A stretch of 64,000 nt of DNA from Gemmatimonadota bacterium (lineage in GTDB: Bacteria; Gemmatimonadota; Gemmatimonadetes; Longimicrobiales; Gaopeijiaceae), in assembly GCA_022822445.1 (NCBI GenBank), contig JAJEBR010000097.1, forward strand, positions 60,068 to 124,067, read 5' to 3'. A program made the translations under genes and the position numbers. The notes under the pieces are model-generated. The model did not search any database, was not told the DNA's origin, and saw only the letters and a list, made by a program, of their open reading frames with translations. This document shows, piece by piece, positions 46,808-57,559 of the stretch; position 1 is the stretch's first letter, and every line of letters begins with the position of its first letter.

Positions 46808-47232
46808 GTCCCCACTACCTTCCCGAGCACCTCTTCCTGCACGCGGAACATTGCGCAGCCCGCCCGCTCCGGTCCCTCAGGATGATCGTGCCCGAGCACG
46901 TGGAGCGTCCCGTGCACGGCCAGCCTCGCCATCTCCTCCTCGGGCGGGGTTCCGGCCGCGGCGGCCTGCCTGAGCGCCTGCCCGTATCCGATGTAGATGT
47001 CGCCGAGTGGTTCCTCACCCTCTCCGTGAAGCGCGAACGACAGAACGTCGGTGACGTCGGAGCGCCCCAGGTAGCGGTCGTGCATCCTGGTGATCTCGGC
47101 GTCGCTCATGAAGGTGACCGACACCTCGGCGCTGGGAACGCTCTCATGGCGCAGCACCCCCCTGACCGCCCGGCGGACCAGACCGCGGGGAATGTCGCCC
47201 GCCCCGTTCGCGTTCACGTGCACGGTGATCAC
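46804..47232 (-). CDS. ybeY: Endoribonuclease YbeY
   Basis: This 142-residue zinc-dependent RNase takes part in 16S rRNA 3'-end maturation and ribosome quality control. The zinc motif HGTLHVLGHDHPEG is complete. Also seen are VSVTFMSDAEITRMHDRYLGR and TDVLSFALHGEGEEPLGDIYI. The GTG start at 47232 overlaps the 7TM-HD gene by 4 nt and gives the expected length; a longer in-frame reading is unsupported. PhoH-7TMHD-YbeY order is common across phyla. Confidence 0.95.
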   Translation of the reverse strand: MITVHVNANGAGDIPRGLVRRAVRGVLRHESVPSAEVSVTFMSDAEITRMHDRYLGRSDVTDVLSFALHGEGEEPLGDIYIGYGQALRQAAAAGTPPEEEMARLAVHGTLHVLGHDHPEGPERAGCAMFRVQEEVLGKVVGT

Positions 47233-49436
47233 GGGCCCGCTTCCCCCTCCGAGGTGAGGTGCCGCGTGCCAGGGTAGTCGATCCGCCGGTGGTAGATTCC
47301 CCCGAGCACCCGGGCAAAGCGCCGCTTGAGCCGGCTGAGATCCTCGAAGGTGAGCGGGCACCCGTCCAGCTGGCCTCGATCGATCTTCATGGCGAAGATG
47401 TCCTCGATCAGCCGCCGGATCCGATTCCGGGTGGGGTTCTTCATGGCCCGGGCCGCGGACTCGACCGAATCGGCGAGCATCATCACCGCAGTCTCACGGC
47501 TCCGGGGGCGCGGGCCGGGATAGCGGAACGCCGCCGGATCCGGCTCGTCCAGCCCCTCGGCCTCGGCCCTGGCGCGCGCGCGCTCGTAGAAGAAGCTGAT
47601 GGTCTGGTCGCCGTGGTGTTCCAGGATGTGGTCGATCACGATCCGGGGCACCTTTTCCCTGCGGGCCATCCGCGCGCCCTCGACGACGTGGTTCCGGACG
47701 ATCGCGGCCGACTCGGCGGGATCCATGGTGTCGTGCGGGTTCTCGCCTTCCTGGTTCTCGATGAAGAAGCCGGGGCTGATGAGCTTGCCCACGTCGTGGT
47801 AGTACGCGCCCGCCCGGCAGAGCAGCACGTTGGCGCCGATGTCCTCCGCCCCCGCCTCCGCCAGATTGGCCACCTGGACGGTGTGGGCGAAGGTGCCGGG
47901 CGCTTCCGTGGCCAGGCGCCGCAGCAGCGGCCGGTCGTGGTCCGACAGGCCGAGCAGGGTCTGGTCGGTCGTGATGCCGGTGAACCATTCGAAGACGGGG
48001 ATGCAGCCGATGGCCAGCGTCGCCGCGCCGATCGTGCTGAGCACGGCCCCGAGGAGGGCCGGCAGATACGGCACGTCGGTGCCCCTGATCTCGAGCGCGG
48101 ACAGGACCAGGGCGTAAGCCCCCACGGTGATCGCGATGAAGATCCAGAGCTGCGCCAGACGCCGGAACCTGCGCACCGTGAGCGCGGCCGCTCCCCCGCC
48201 CGTCAGGGTCACCAGAAAGACCTCCGCCGAATCGAAGGGCGACTGCGCGATGGTCAGTGAGCAGAGCACGAAGGCCGTGATCAGCGCCAGCCGGCCATCC
48301 CACATGATGGCGAGCGCCACGGTCACGAAGACGACCGGCAGTGACGACGCGGGCAGCCCTTCGCGGGCCACGAAGAAGGCCCCGACGAAGTACAGCGCCA
48401 CGATCCCGGCGATTGTGACGAGAAACCGGAACCGGCGATAGATGTCGGGGCGGAAGAAGTACATCAGCAGTCCGAAGATCGCGAGGATCAGCGAATTGAG
48501 GAGGAAGCCCCCGAAGGCAGAGCCCAGATTGGTGCCCTCCACGTTGTACCCCTGCGCCCGCAGACTGGCCCGGTAGGCCTCGAGCGTCTGCAGTTCTCCC
48601 GGACCGACCTGCGAGTTCGCCCTGACGATCGCTTCGCCCTCCAGAATCCGGCGGATGGTGACGGGAACGGTGTCTCGGGCGGCGGCCATCTCGCGGTCGG
48701 TTCGGGCGGTTTGGGGCAGGAGCGTCGGGGCCAGGTACCGCGCGAGGATCAGCCGCAGGAGGTCGGCCTCGGGACCGGGCTCCTGGTCCTCGAGGGCGAG
48801 TTCGTAGAACTGCCGCCCCGATAGCACCGTGTTGCGGCCGACCACCGATTCGGCACCGCCCCGAACGACCCGGATGGAGTCGTTGTTCAGCCGGGAGGCC
48901 GCCTCGGGCGCCATCACCCCCCGCCTGGCCAGCGTAGTAATCGCCGTCTCGGCGCCCGTCTGCAGGCGGCGGGCAGCGTCGCGGTCGGCCAGAAGCTGGA
49001 CGTGCTCGGGATCCGCGTCGATCCCTGCAGCGGAGAGTGCGGCGCCGACACCGGCCACCCCACCATCCACTACTGTGGAATCGACCCGCGCGAAGAAGGT
49101 GGCGAGCGCGGTGAGCGCCGATTCCCGAGCGGCTTCGCGGTAGGTGAAGGTGGGGATCACCGCCGCCGCGGCTGCGTTCCGCTGGCTCCGCAGCACGCCG
49201 GGATCCTTCGGCACGTCGAAACCGATCAGCGCGATCACGTCCCGCTGGGCGACCGTCCCGGACTCGAAACGGCCGATGGACACCCCGGGGTCCGATGGGT
49301 ACAGCACCGTCAGCCCCATCGCGAGGATCAGCAGGACGGCCAGGCGGACGGCGTGATGCACGACCGTGTCCGGCCAGGCCGGGCCCGGGACCCCCGAGAG
49401 CCAGTTAGCCCGTGGGCTCTTGCGGCTCATCGCCAT
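47229..49436 (-). CDS. 7TM-HD (PgpH-type) cyclic-di-AMP phosphodiesterase
   Basis: The protein is about 735 residues. One TM near the N-terminus (about 28-48) is followed by a large extracellular domain (7TMR-HDED), seven TM helices and a C-terminal HD domain. The HD domain shows FAHTVQVANLAE, YYHDVGKLISP, ENPHDTMDP and HHGDQTISFFYE, the HDIG signature. PgpH proteins hydrolyse c-di-AMP. Several ATGs compete at the start (49442, 49436, 49430); 49436 has the best spacing to GAGGCGG. The 5' end overlaps phoH and the 3' end overlaps ybeY. Confidence 0.92.
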   Translation of the reverse strand: MAMSRKSPRANWLSGVPGPAWPDTVVHHAVRLAVLLILAMGLTVLYPSDPGVSIGRFESGTVAQRDVIALIGFDVPKDPGVLRSQRNAAAAAVIPTFTYREAARESALTALATFFARVDSTVVDGGVAGVGAALSAAGIDADPEHVQLLADRDAARRLQTGAETAITTLARRGVMAPEAASRLNNDSIRVVRGGAESVVGRNTVLSGRQFYELALEDQEPGPEADLLRLILARYLAPTLLPQTARTDREMAAARDTVPVTIRRILEGEAIVRANSQVGPGELQTLEAYRASLRAQGYNVEGTNLGSAFGGFLLNSLILAIFGLLMYFFRPDIYRRFRFLVTIAGIVALYFVGAFFVAREGLPASSLPVVFVTVALAIMWDGRLALITAFVLCSLTIAQSPFDSAEVFLVTLTGGGAAALTVRRFRRLAQLWIFIAITVGAYALVLSALEIRGTDVPYLPALLGAVLSTIGAATLAIGCIPVFEWFTGITTDQTLLGLSDHDRPLLRRLATEAPGTFAHTVQVANLAEAGAEDIGANVLLCRAGAYYHDVGKLISPGFFIENQEGENPHDTMDPAESAAIVRNHVVEGARMARREKVPRIVIDHILEHHGDQTISFFYERARARAEAEGLDEPDPAAFRYPGPRPRSRETAVMMLADSVESAARAMKNPTRNRIRRLIEDIFAMKIDRGQLDGCPLTFEDLSRLKRRFARVLGGIYHRRIDYPGTRHLTSEGEAGP

Positions 49437-50414
49437 GGTCATCCGCCTCGCGCCTGTCGGCGGCCGCGTAGGCCAGGACGATCTGCTTGACCAGCCGGTG
49501 GCGGGTCACGTCCCGCTCGTCCAGGTACACGAACTCGATCCCCTTCACCCGCTTCAGGATCTCCTCCACCTGAATGAGGCCGGATTTCTGGGACGCCGGG
49601 AGGTCGATCTGGGTCTTGTCGCCGGTGATCACCACGCGCGAGTTCACCCCGATCCGGGTCAGGAACATCTTCATCTGGGCCGCGGTCGCGTTCTGCGCCT
49701 CGTCCAGGATCACGAACGCGTCCGACAGCGTCCGGCCGCGCATGTACGCGAGCGGGGCGATCTCGATCGTGCGCTCGGCGATGCCGCGCCGGACCCGCGC
49801 CGGAGGCATCATGTCCTCCAGGGCGTCGTAGAGCGGCCGGAGGTAGGGATCGACCTTCTCCTGGAGGTCGCCGGGGAGAAAGCCGAGGTTCTCGCCGGCC
49901 TCCACTGCGGGGCGCGCCAGGATGATCCGGCGCACCCGCTTGCGGAAGAGCTCGTCGACCGCGCGGGCCACCGCCAGGTAGGTCTTGCCAGTGCCCGCGG
50001 GTCCGATGCCGATGACGATGTCGGAGTCCTCCATGGCCTGGAGGTAGGCGCGCTGACCCTCCGAGCGGGGCGAGATCGTCCGCCGCGCTCCCGGGACCGC
50101 GATCCGCAGGCGTTCGTCGTCGCTGCGGATGTCCGGCCCGTCGCGCGACTCCAGACTGGCGGCGAAGCGGGCCACGTCGGAGGCGGGAAAGGCCTTGCCG
50201 AGGCGGGCCAGCTCGATCATGTGCTCCACGACCCGCGCAGAATCGGTAACCGGCCCGATCTCGCCCGCCAGCCGCACGAAGTCCCCCCGCAGCACGACCT
50301 GCACGCCGAAGAGCGACGCCAGCTCGCGGAAGTTGGCGTCCCCGACGCCTGCGAGGATGAACTGGTCCGCGCCCTCGGCGTTCAGGTGGTGCTCGACCAG
50401 GGTGCCCGTGTTCG

Positions 50415-50418
<4 letters not shown>
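49405..50418 (-). CDS. phoH: PhoH-like ATPase
   Basis: This 337-residue P-loop ATPase, often with RNA-binding properties, is conserved beside YbeY. Residues 20-90 look like a KH-type region. The Walker A motif is GPAGTGKTYLAVARA, the LARPAVEAGENLGFLPGDLQEKVDPYLRPLYDAL block follows (given in parts) and Walker B is VILDEAQNAT, with TGDKTQIDLP as sensor. It starts the phoH-7TMHD-ybeY-mgtE-meaB-mcm row. The start ATG lies 4 nt from the aspS stop. Confidence 0.95.
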
Positions 50419-52169
<1,751 letters not shown>

Positions 52170-52265
52170 CGTGGTTGCGGTGGTCCCGCGGCCCGCCGGA
52201 AAAACCGTCTCACCGTTCACGCGGCGATGCCCCCGCGCCCGGCCGCCACGCCCATCCGACTGCAC

Positions 52266-52304
52266 TGTAATGTCTGCTTTACTTAATGTCATGTTCTCTT
52301 TACT
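52266..52304. promoter_or_regulatory. Paired GTAAAG repeats between aspS and rlmN
   Basis: On the minus strand two direct copies, AGTAAAGAGAACATGACATTA (52304-52284 in order, 21 nt; given here only as AGTAAAG...GACATTA) and AGTAAAGCAGACATTACA (52283-52266), lie in the AT-rich divergent gap upstream of aspS. Words GACATTACA and GTAAAG recur in the yqeK/NFACT gap and GAACATGACATT in the gap at 37092-37110. They look like binding sites of one regulator, though promoter hexamers are not clear. Confidence 0.4.
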
Positions 52305-52516
52305 GGTCTCGTCCTCAAGGCTCCCCGGTGAGCCGCGCGGTGAACTCCGCCACGGCTGGTTGGCGGCGGCGCCGGACGAATACTCGCGGTAAACTTAACA
52401 GTCCATGGTCAAATCCGCGCGCGCCCCCAAGGAGCGGTGCGACGCCCGGCCGGAGCGGTGCGATGCCCGGCCGCCGCGGTTGCTTGATCCGAATACCGGC
52501 AAACCGCCAGCCCCCC

Positions 52517-53683
52517 GTGACTTCCGTGAGCCCCAAACCCGCATCCGACCCCGCCCGCCCCGGCACCGAGCGCCCGAACCTCCTCGGGATGACCCCCGGG
52601 GAGCTCGGCGAGGCCCTCGACAGCCACTTCCTGGGGCGCGGCCAGCCCGCCTACCGCGCCCGCCAGACCGCCCGCTGGGTGCACGCGGGCGACGCCCGCT
52701 CGATCGCGGCGATGACCGACCTGCCCCTGGCGGAACGCAACGCGCTCGAGCGTTCCTTCCGCCTCGAGGAGCCCGAACTCGACACGGTCTCGGTCTCGAC
52801 CGACGGGACCGCGAAGCACCTGTGGAGGCTGCGCGGCGGCGAGGTCGTCGAGAGCGTGCTCATCCCGGCGCCGGGCCGCCTCACCCTTTGCATCTCGTCT
52901 CAGGCCGGCTGCGCCCTCGCCTGCCGATTCTGCGCCACCGGATGGTCGGGCTTCGGGCGGCAGCTCTCGGCCGCGGAGATCGCCGGCCAGTACCGGGCCT
53001 CCGCGCGCTGGGCCGGCGAGCACGGCATGGGGAGCGTCTCCAACGTGGTGTTCATGGGGATGGGCGAACCCCTGGCGAACCGCAAGGCGGTCTTCCCCGC
53101 CCTCACGATCCTGAACAGCGGCTACGGCCTCGGTGCGCGGCGCATCACCGTGTCGACCGTGGGCGTCATCCCCGGAATCGAAGCCCTCGCCGAGCGGCGC
53201 GAGCAGTTCCGTCTCGCCCTCTCCCTGCACGCGCCCGTCTCGGAGCTGCGCCGCGAGCTCATCCCGCTGGAGAAGCGCTACCCGCTGGACCAGCTGATCA
53301 ACACGCTCGAGGCATTCAACCGGAGCGGCGGCCGCCGCATCACCTTCGAATACACGATGATTCGCGGGGTCAACGACGACCTCGCCCTGCTGCCCCCGCT
53401 GACCGGCCTGGCCAGGCGGGTGCAGGCCTTCGTCAACCTCATCCCCTTCAACCCCATTCCCTACGTGGACTGGAGGCCCAGCCACCGGAACCGGGTCCAG
53501 GCCTACCGGCAGGGGCTGGAGGAGGCGGGCGTGCCCGTGGCCGTGCGCGAACCGAGGGGACGCGACATCGATGCCGCGTGCGGGCAGCTGCGCGCCGCGC
53601 GCTATCCGGGCCGCCGGTCAGCGCACCCGGTCGAAGATGCGTCCCCAGCGGACCTCCCGCAGCCAGGGGAAGGGCCGCAGTGA
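52517..53683 (+). CDS. rlmN: 23S rRNA (adenine(2503)-C(2))-methyltransferase / tRNA methyltransferase RlmN
   Basis: The 388-residue radical SAM enzyme has the CALACRFC cluster motif (CxxxCxxC), FMGMGEPLANRKAVFPAL, RITVSTVGVIPGI, LHAP and the methyl-accepting Cys in IDAACGQLRAA. It methylates A2503 of 23S rRNA and A37 of some tRNAs. The start is uncertain: GTG 52517 (or GTG 52526) includes the conserved NLLGMTPGELGEAL opening, whereas ATG 52589 would drop it. No clear Shine-Dalgarno is visible. Its 3' end overlaps convergent lepB by 66 nt. Confidence 0.93.
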   Translation: MTSVSPKPASDPARPGTERPNLLGMTPGELGEALDSHFLGRGQPAYRARQTARWVHAGDARSIAAMTDLPLAERNALERSFRLEEPELDTVSVSTDGTAKHLWRLRGGEVVESVLIPAPGRLTLCISSQAGCALACRFCATGWSGFGRQLSAAEIAGQYRASARWAGEHGMGSVSNVVFMGMGEPLANRKAVFPALTILNSGYGLGARRITVSTVGVIPGIEALAERREQFRLALSLHAPVSELRRELIPLEKRYPLDQLINTLEAFNRSGGRRITFEYTMIRGVNDDLALLPPLTGLARRVQAFVNLIPFNPIPYVDWRPSHRNRVQAYRQGLEEAGVPVAVREPRGRDIDAACGQLRAARYPGRRSAHPVEDASPADLPQPGEGPQ

Positions 53684-54418
53684 GTCGCGGTTGTACGAGA
53701 AGTAGATCGCCATCACCCGCCCCTCGAACCGCCATCGCTCGATGAGCCCCCAGACGCGCGCGTCCAGGCTGGTGTCGCGGTTGTCGCCCAGCATGAAGTA
53801 GCGGCCGGGCGGAATCACGAGGGGACCCCAGTTGTCGCGGGTCGGCCAGTAGTCGTCCCTGGGTCCTCCGAGCAGGACCTGCTGCTGCCACATCATCCCG
53901 GCGTCCGCGCCGTCCGGGGTGCTGGTCAGCACGACGTAGGGCTCGTCCTGCGGTTCGCCGTTCCGGAAGAGGACCTTGTCCCGCATCTCGAGGGTGTCGC
54001 CGGGCATGCCGATGAGGCGCTTGACGAGGATCAGCGTGTCGTCGTGGGGCGGGTCGAAGACCAGCACATCGCCCCGGCGGGGTTCGGAGTAGCCGGGGAT
54101 GCGAATGTCGGTGAAGGGGACCTCCGAGCCCATGGCCGCCCGGTTGACCAGCAGGAAGTCGCCGACCAGAAGCGTCCGCTCCATGGAGCCGGAGTCGATG
54201 ACGAAGGTCTGGATCAGGAAGAAACGGACGATCACCAAGATCACCACGACCTGCACGATCATTTTGAGGGTTTCGCGGAAGCCGCCGCGCGCGCTCTCCC
54301 CCTTCCTTCCCTTTCCGTTCCCGTCGTCGCCCTTGCCACCGGCAGCCGACTTCGCCTTCTGCGTCCCCCGCGACTTCGCCGATGCGGGCTTGCTCTTCGC
54401 TGCGCGCTTTCTCGCCAT
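53618..54418 (-). CDS. lepB: Signal peptidase I
   Basis: This 266-residue membrane protease cleaves signal peptides. A basic Lys/Gly-rich cytosolic tail (1-48) is followed by one TM helix (about 52-70). The Ser nucleophile lies in IDSGSMERTLLVGDFLLVNR and the Lys base in LVKRLIGMPGD. The GDNRDTSLDARVWG box is near the C-terminus. Insertions in the middle make it somewhat longer than the minimal family. It overlaps the 3' end of convergent rlmN and is 3 bp after the LytR_C protein gene. Confidence 0.95.
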   Translation of the reverse strand: MARKRAAKSKPASAKSRGTQKAKSAAGGKGDDGNGKGRKGESARGGFRETLKMIVQVVVILVIVRFFLIQTFVIDSGSMERTLLVGDFLLVNRAAMGSEVPFTDIRIPGYSEPRRGDVLVFDPPHDDTLILVKRLIGMPGDTLEMRDKVLFRNGEPQDEPYVVLTSTPDGADAGMMWQQQVLLGGPRDDYWPTRDNWGPLVIPPGRYFMLGDNRDTSLDARVWGLIERWRFEGRVMAIYFSYNRDSLRPFPWLREVRWGRIFDRVR

Positions 54419-54421
54419 CGC

Positions 54422-54931
54422 CTATTGATTCTCCGAAGCGTCCGTCGTCCGTCCCCCCGTCATCCGCCGCAGCCAGCCCAGCAGGCCCTCCTCGTCCGGC
54501 TCTTCGACGGACTTCTCGACGGGCGCCTCCCAGTCAGACCCCAACCGTACGGTCACGTCCACGAACAGATTCGCGTCCGGCTCGCTGACCACCGCACGGA
54601 CGCCGAGCGCGTCGGCAACCGCCGCGGCCTTCTGCAGACTCCCAGCGCGGTCGATTACGGTGGTCGAATCCTGGTCGAAGCTCGACGCGTTGCCAACGCT
54701 CACGACGTCGAAACCGGCCTCGCGGAGATGGTCGGTGGCGACTCGGGCCATCCCGTCGACTCCGCCCGCGTTCAGCACATCCACCGTGACGCGCTCCGCC
54801 CCTCTTGACAGAAGCGCCTGCCCCGCCGGCGCGGTGTCGTCCGGGACCCACTGCCCGATGGCCGAAAGGGCCAGGACCACCACACCGCCGCCCACCACCA
54901 CAAAGAGCGCTGCCTTGAGAGTGCGCTGCAT
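54422..54931 (-). CDS. LytR C-terminal-domain membrane protein
   Basis: The 169-residue protein has an N-terminal TM helix (about 7-28) and a domain with VTVDVLNAGGVDGMARVATDHLREAGFDVVSVGNASSFDQDSTTVIDRAGS (seen as VLNAGGV, LREAGFDV, TTVIDR), the LytR_C (PF13399) fold often fused to LytR/CpsA/Psr transferases. Here it stands alone after a TM anchor, so it may act in cell-wall assembly or as a partner domain. Its ATG overlaps the yqeK stop by one nt. Function not established. Confidence 0.75.
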   Translation of the reverse strand: MQRTLKAALFVVVGGGVVVLALSAIGQWVPDDTAPAGQALLSRGAERVTVDVLNAGGVDGMARVATDHLREAGFDVVSVGNASSFDQDSTTVIDRAGSLQKAAAVADALGVRAVVSEPDANLFVDVTVRLGSDWEAPVEKSVEEPDEEGLLGWLRRMTGGRTTDASENQ

Positions 54932-55530
54932 CAGGACCCGTTGACGAGAGAATTCCAGAACCTGAGGGTTCGCGGATGCACGGACTGCCGTGCCCGTAAA
55001 AGGTAATCAATCCGGTGATGCAGGATTTCGGCGAGCACGTCGTCGGGTGCCGAGGGGAAGCGGGCGCGCAACTCCCTTCGCCACTCGCGGCGGCCGCGGC
55101 GGCCCGGTTCGAGGGCGTCCGCAGCACACAGCGCCTTCCCCAGCAGGCCGAACTTCGGCGAGCCCAGCGTATGCCAGCGGATGGCGTGGAGGAGCTCGCG
55201 GTCGCGGACGCCATCACGCCGCAGGTGACCGGCGGCGGCCGGTCCGTGGTATGCGTTGGGTGGCAGACGCCTGAACCGGGGCGGGAGCGTGGCCGCCAAC
55301 CGCTTCGGTGGGGCGTCGCGCAGCGCGTCGTGGAGGTGCCCGGCGGCGCGCCATCGGGTGATCCAGGCCTTCCGCAGCCGCAGTTCGATGCCCCATCGTT
55401 CGAGGAGGCGGGCGACGCGGGCCATGTGCGCACGCCGCTCGCTGCCGGCCACCGCCCAGCCGGGGAGGTCGCCGGTGGCGGCGGCGGCAACGAGGGGGTG
55501 CGGGCGCCGGCGGGCCGGTGTTTCGGTCAC
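54931..55530 (-). CDS. yqeK: YqeK-like HD-domain hydrolase (diadenosine tetraphosphatase)
   Basis: The protein is 199 residues from GTG 55530. The HD domain shows HMARVARLLERWG, AGHLHDALRDAP, AYHGPAAAGHLRRDG, AIRWHTLGSPKFGLLGKALCAADALEPGR, the YqeK pattern of symmetrical Ap4A hydrolases. The N-terminal 40 residues are variable. It sits with the LytR_C gene, as in many genomes that pair yqeK with a LytR gene and rsfS. Residues are complete for a di-iron site. Confidence 0.85.
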   Translation of the reverse strand: MTETPARRRPHPLVAAAATGDLPGWAVAGSERRAHMARVARLLERWGIELRLRKAWITRWRAAGHLHDALRDAPPKRLAATLPPRFRRLPPNAYHGPAAAGHLRRDGVRDRELLHAIRWHTLGSPKFGLLGKALCAADALEPGRRGRREWRRELRARFPSAPDDVLAEILHHRIDYLLRARQSVHPRTLRFWNSLVNGS

Positions 55531-55575
55531 GGGTGTGGGCGCGAGCGGGGTTGAGCGGGCGTGACTTGTATGGTC

Positions 55576-55604
55576 GACATTACATTTGGTAAAGTGCGCT
55601 TTAC
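55576..55604. promoter_or_regulatory. AT-rich palindrome between yqeK and the NFACT gene
   Basis: GTAAAG (55589-55594) and CTTTAC (55599-55604) form a perfect dyad around TGCG, preceded by GACATTACA (55576-55584). It lies in the divergent gap between yqeK (minus) and the NFACT gene (plus). The same words occur upstream of aspS, and AAGTGC-N4-TACAT matches the PadR-like site at 33834-33852. It is a candidate operator for a regulator acting at several loci. Confidence 0.45.
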
Positions 55605-55749
55605 ATCGAAGTCGGTTGAACAGCGTGGCCCGGAGGGGACGTGATGAACTGGTCGGCTGTGGTAACGGTAGTGCGGGAGCGGGGTGGGTTCCAGGCGGGG
55701 CAGGGCGGGTGGCGGTGACGCCGGGCGGTCCGGGCCCGGAGCGGGGCGC

Positions 55750-57507
55750 GTGATCTGGGATCCGTGCCTGGCGCGGGCGGTGGCGGCGGAGCTGCGGGCG
55801 CGGCTGCAGGGGGCCAGGGCCAGAGCCGTGCGCCTGCGCCGGGAAGCCAGGGTGGTGCTGGTCCACTTCCGGGACGCGACGGTGGAGGTGGACCTGTCGC
55901 CCCGCCGCGGGACGGTGGTGGTGGGGCTGCCGACGGAGCCGGGCGAGGGGGCCGAGCCGCTGCCTGCCGTGCTTGCGGGGGTGGAGGCCGTGCGGGATGA
56001 GCGCGTGATCGTGATGCGCTTCCGGCGCGTGCGGGGAAGGAAGCCGAACCCGGGGCTGATCCTCGAACTGGCCACGAACCGCTGGAACGCGATCCTCGCC
56101 GAAGGGCCCGAACTGCGCGTCCGCAAACGGCTGCGCATCGTCCGGTCGCGGCCGCTGCCGGTGGGGCAGCCCTGGGCCGCACCGGGGGACGGGCGGGCGG
56201 CGGGCACCAGAGAGATCGTGGATCTCGAAAGGTGGAGGGAGCTGATGGTTGCTTCGGCGGCCGGCCCGAGGGCCGTTCTCCTGCCCCGGATCGCGTATCT
56301 CTCGGGATTGAATGTGGGACATGTGCTCGGCACTCTGGGGCCAGGCGAACCGCCGGGTTCGGGCGGTGCCGCAGGATCGGAGGCGGCAACCGGTCCAGAG
56401 GCTACCGCGGGATCGGAGGCTGTCGCCGATTCGGGGGCTGCCGCGGGATCGGAGGCTGCCGCGGACCCGGACGTCCCCCCGGACCCGGAGGCAGGCTTTC
56501 GCCGCTGGCGGGCGATGGTGGAGATGACCGGCGTCCATCCCCATCTCCTTCGTCTTGCTTCGGGTCTGCAACCCTACCCCTGGCCACTGGACGGGGCCGA
56601 CGCGGAGCCTGTGGGCAGCCTCCTCGAGGGGATGCAACGGGTTCGTGAGGCGTCAGGGGCTGATTCCACTTCGGTCGGCAGCCAGGTGGCGAAGCGGATG
56701 ACTGCCGAGGCCCGGCGTCTCACGCGCAAGCTGAAGCACCTGCGCCGGCAAATGGAGAAGACGGAGCAGGCAGGCGAGCTGCGTGAGGACGGTGCTCTGA
56801 TCCTGTCCTCCCTGCACCTGATTGAACCCGGGACGGCGGAGGTGACGCTCGCCGGTTTCGACGGCGTGACGCGCACCCTCCGGCTGGATCCCCTCCAGCG
56901 CCCGCAGGACCACGCGAACGCCCTGTTCCGCCGGGCCGCCCGCCTGGACCGCGCCGCGGCCGAGCTGCCGGGCCGCATCGAGGCCACGGAGCAGGCCCTG
57001 GCCGACCTCACCGCCCTGCGAACGCGCCACGCCCGCGGCGAACTCACCGCGAAGGAGGCCGAATCGCTCCTGCCCCCGCCCCGCGCGGAGGGAACACGGT
57101 CATCCCGGCCAGGGGACGCGCCCGCCCCCCTGCCCTACCGCGTCTTCACCAGCTCGGGAGGACTTCAGATCCGGGTCGGCCGCGGCGCCCGCCACAACGA
57201 CGACCTCACCTTCCACCATTCCCGCCCGGCCGACATCTGGCTGCATGCCCGGCACGCTGCCGGCGCCCACGTGATTCTGCGCTGGGCTGGCCCCGAGCGC
57301 CCTCCGGCCAGGGATCTGGAAGAGGCCGCCATCCTCGCAGCGACCTACTCCGGGGCTCGCGGCTCCGCCCACGTCCCGGTCGACTGGACCCGGCGCAAGT
57401 GGGTCCGGAAGCCGAAGGGCGCAGCGCCCGGCGCCGTGATTCCGGACAGGGTGCAGACGCTGTTCGTGGCGCCCGACGCGTCGATTGGAGAGCGGTTGGG
57501 GGGTTGA
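55750..57507 (+). CDS. NFACT family protein (RqcH/Rqc2-like, ribosome quality control)
   Basis: The protein is 585 residues from GTG 55750, with GGAG about 9 nt upstream. The NFACT-N domain (1-180) begins DPCLARAVAAELRARLQGAR and includes VDLSPRRG and the LATNRWNAILAE strand. Then come HhH and coiled-coil domains (RKLKHLRRQMEKTEQAGELREDGALIL), and the NFACT-R RNA-binding domain (PYRVFTSSGGLQIRVGRGARHNDDLTF...ADIWLHAR.AAGAHVILR; SARGSAHV). Rqc2/RqcH proteins bind stalled 50S-nascent chain complexes and add C-terminal Ala tails. A Glu/Ala/Gly/Ser low-complexity insertion (about 200-260) is unusual. Confidence 0.9.
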   Translation: MIWDPCLARAVAAELRARLQGARARAVRLRREARVVLVHFRDATVEVDLSPRRGTVVVGLPTEPGEGAEPLPAVLAGVEAVRDERVIVMRFRRVRGRKPNPGLILELATNRWNAILAEGPELRVRKRLRIVRSRPLPVGQPWAAPGDGRAAGTREIVDLERWRELMVASAAGPRAVLLPRIAYLSGLNVGHVLGTLGPGEPPGSGGAAGSEAATGPEATAGSEAVADSGAAAGSEAAADPDVPPDPEAGFRRWRAMVEMTGVHPHLLRLASGLQPYPWPLDGADAEPVGSLLEGMQRVREASGADSTSVGSQVAKRMTAEARRLTRKLKHLRRQMEKTEQAGELREDGALILSSLHLIEPGTAEVTLAGFDGVTRTLRLDPLQRPQDHANALFRRAARLDRAAAELPGRIEATEQALADLTALRTRHARGELTAKEAESLLPPPRAEGTRSSRPGDAPAPLPYRVFTSSGGLQIRVGRGARHNDDLTFHHSRPADIWLHARHAAGAHVILRWAGPERPPARDLEEAAILAATYSGARGSAHVPVDWTRRKWVRKPKGAAPGAVIPDRVQTLFVAPDASIGERLGG

Positions 57508-57519
57508 GGGCGATTGCTT

Positions 57520-57552
57520 GGCCGGGCCACTCCGGGGCATGGTCTCCCGGCC
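57520..57552. terminator. Hairpin between convergent NFACT and nuclease-like genes
   Basis: GGCCGGG (57520-57526) and CCCGGCC (57546-57552) form a 7-bp stem around a 19-nt loop that can itself fold. It lies in the 52-bp gap between convergent genes and may terminate either transcript. Confidence 0.35.
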
Positions 57553-57559
57553 CGCTACT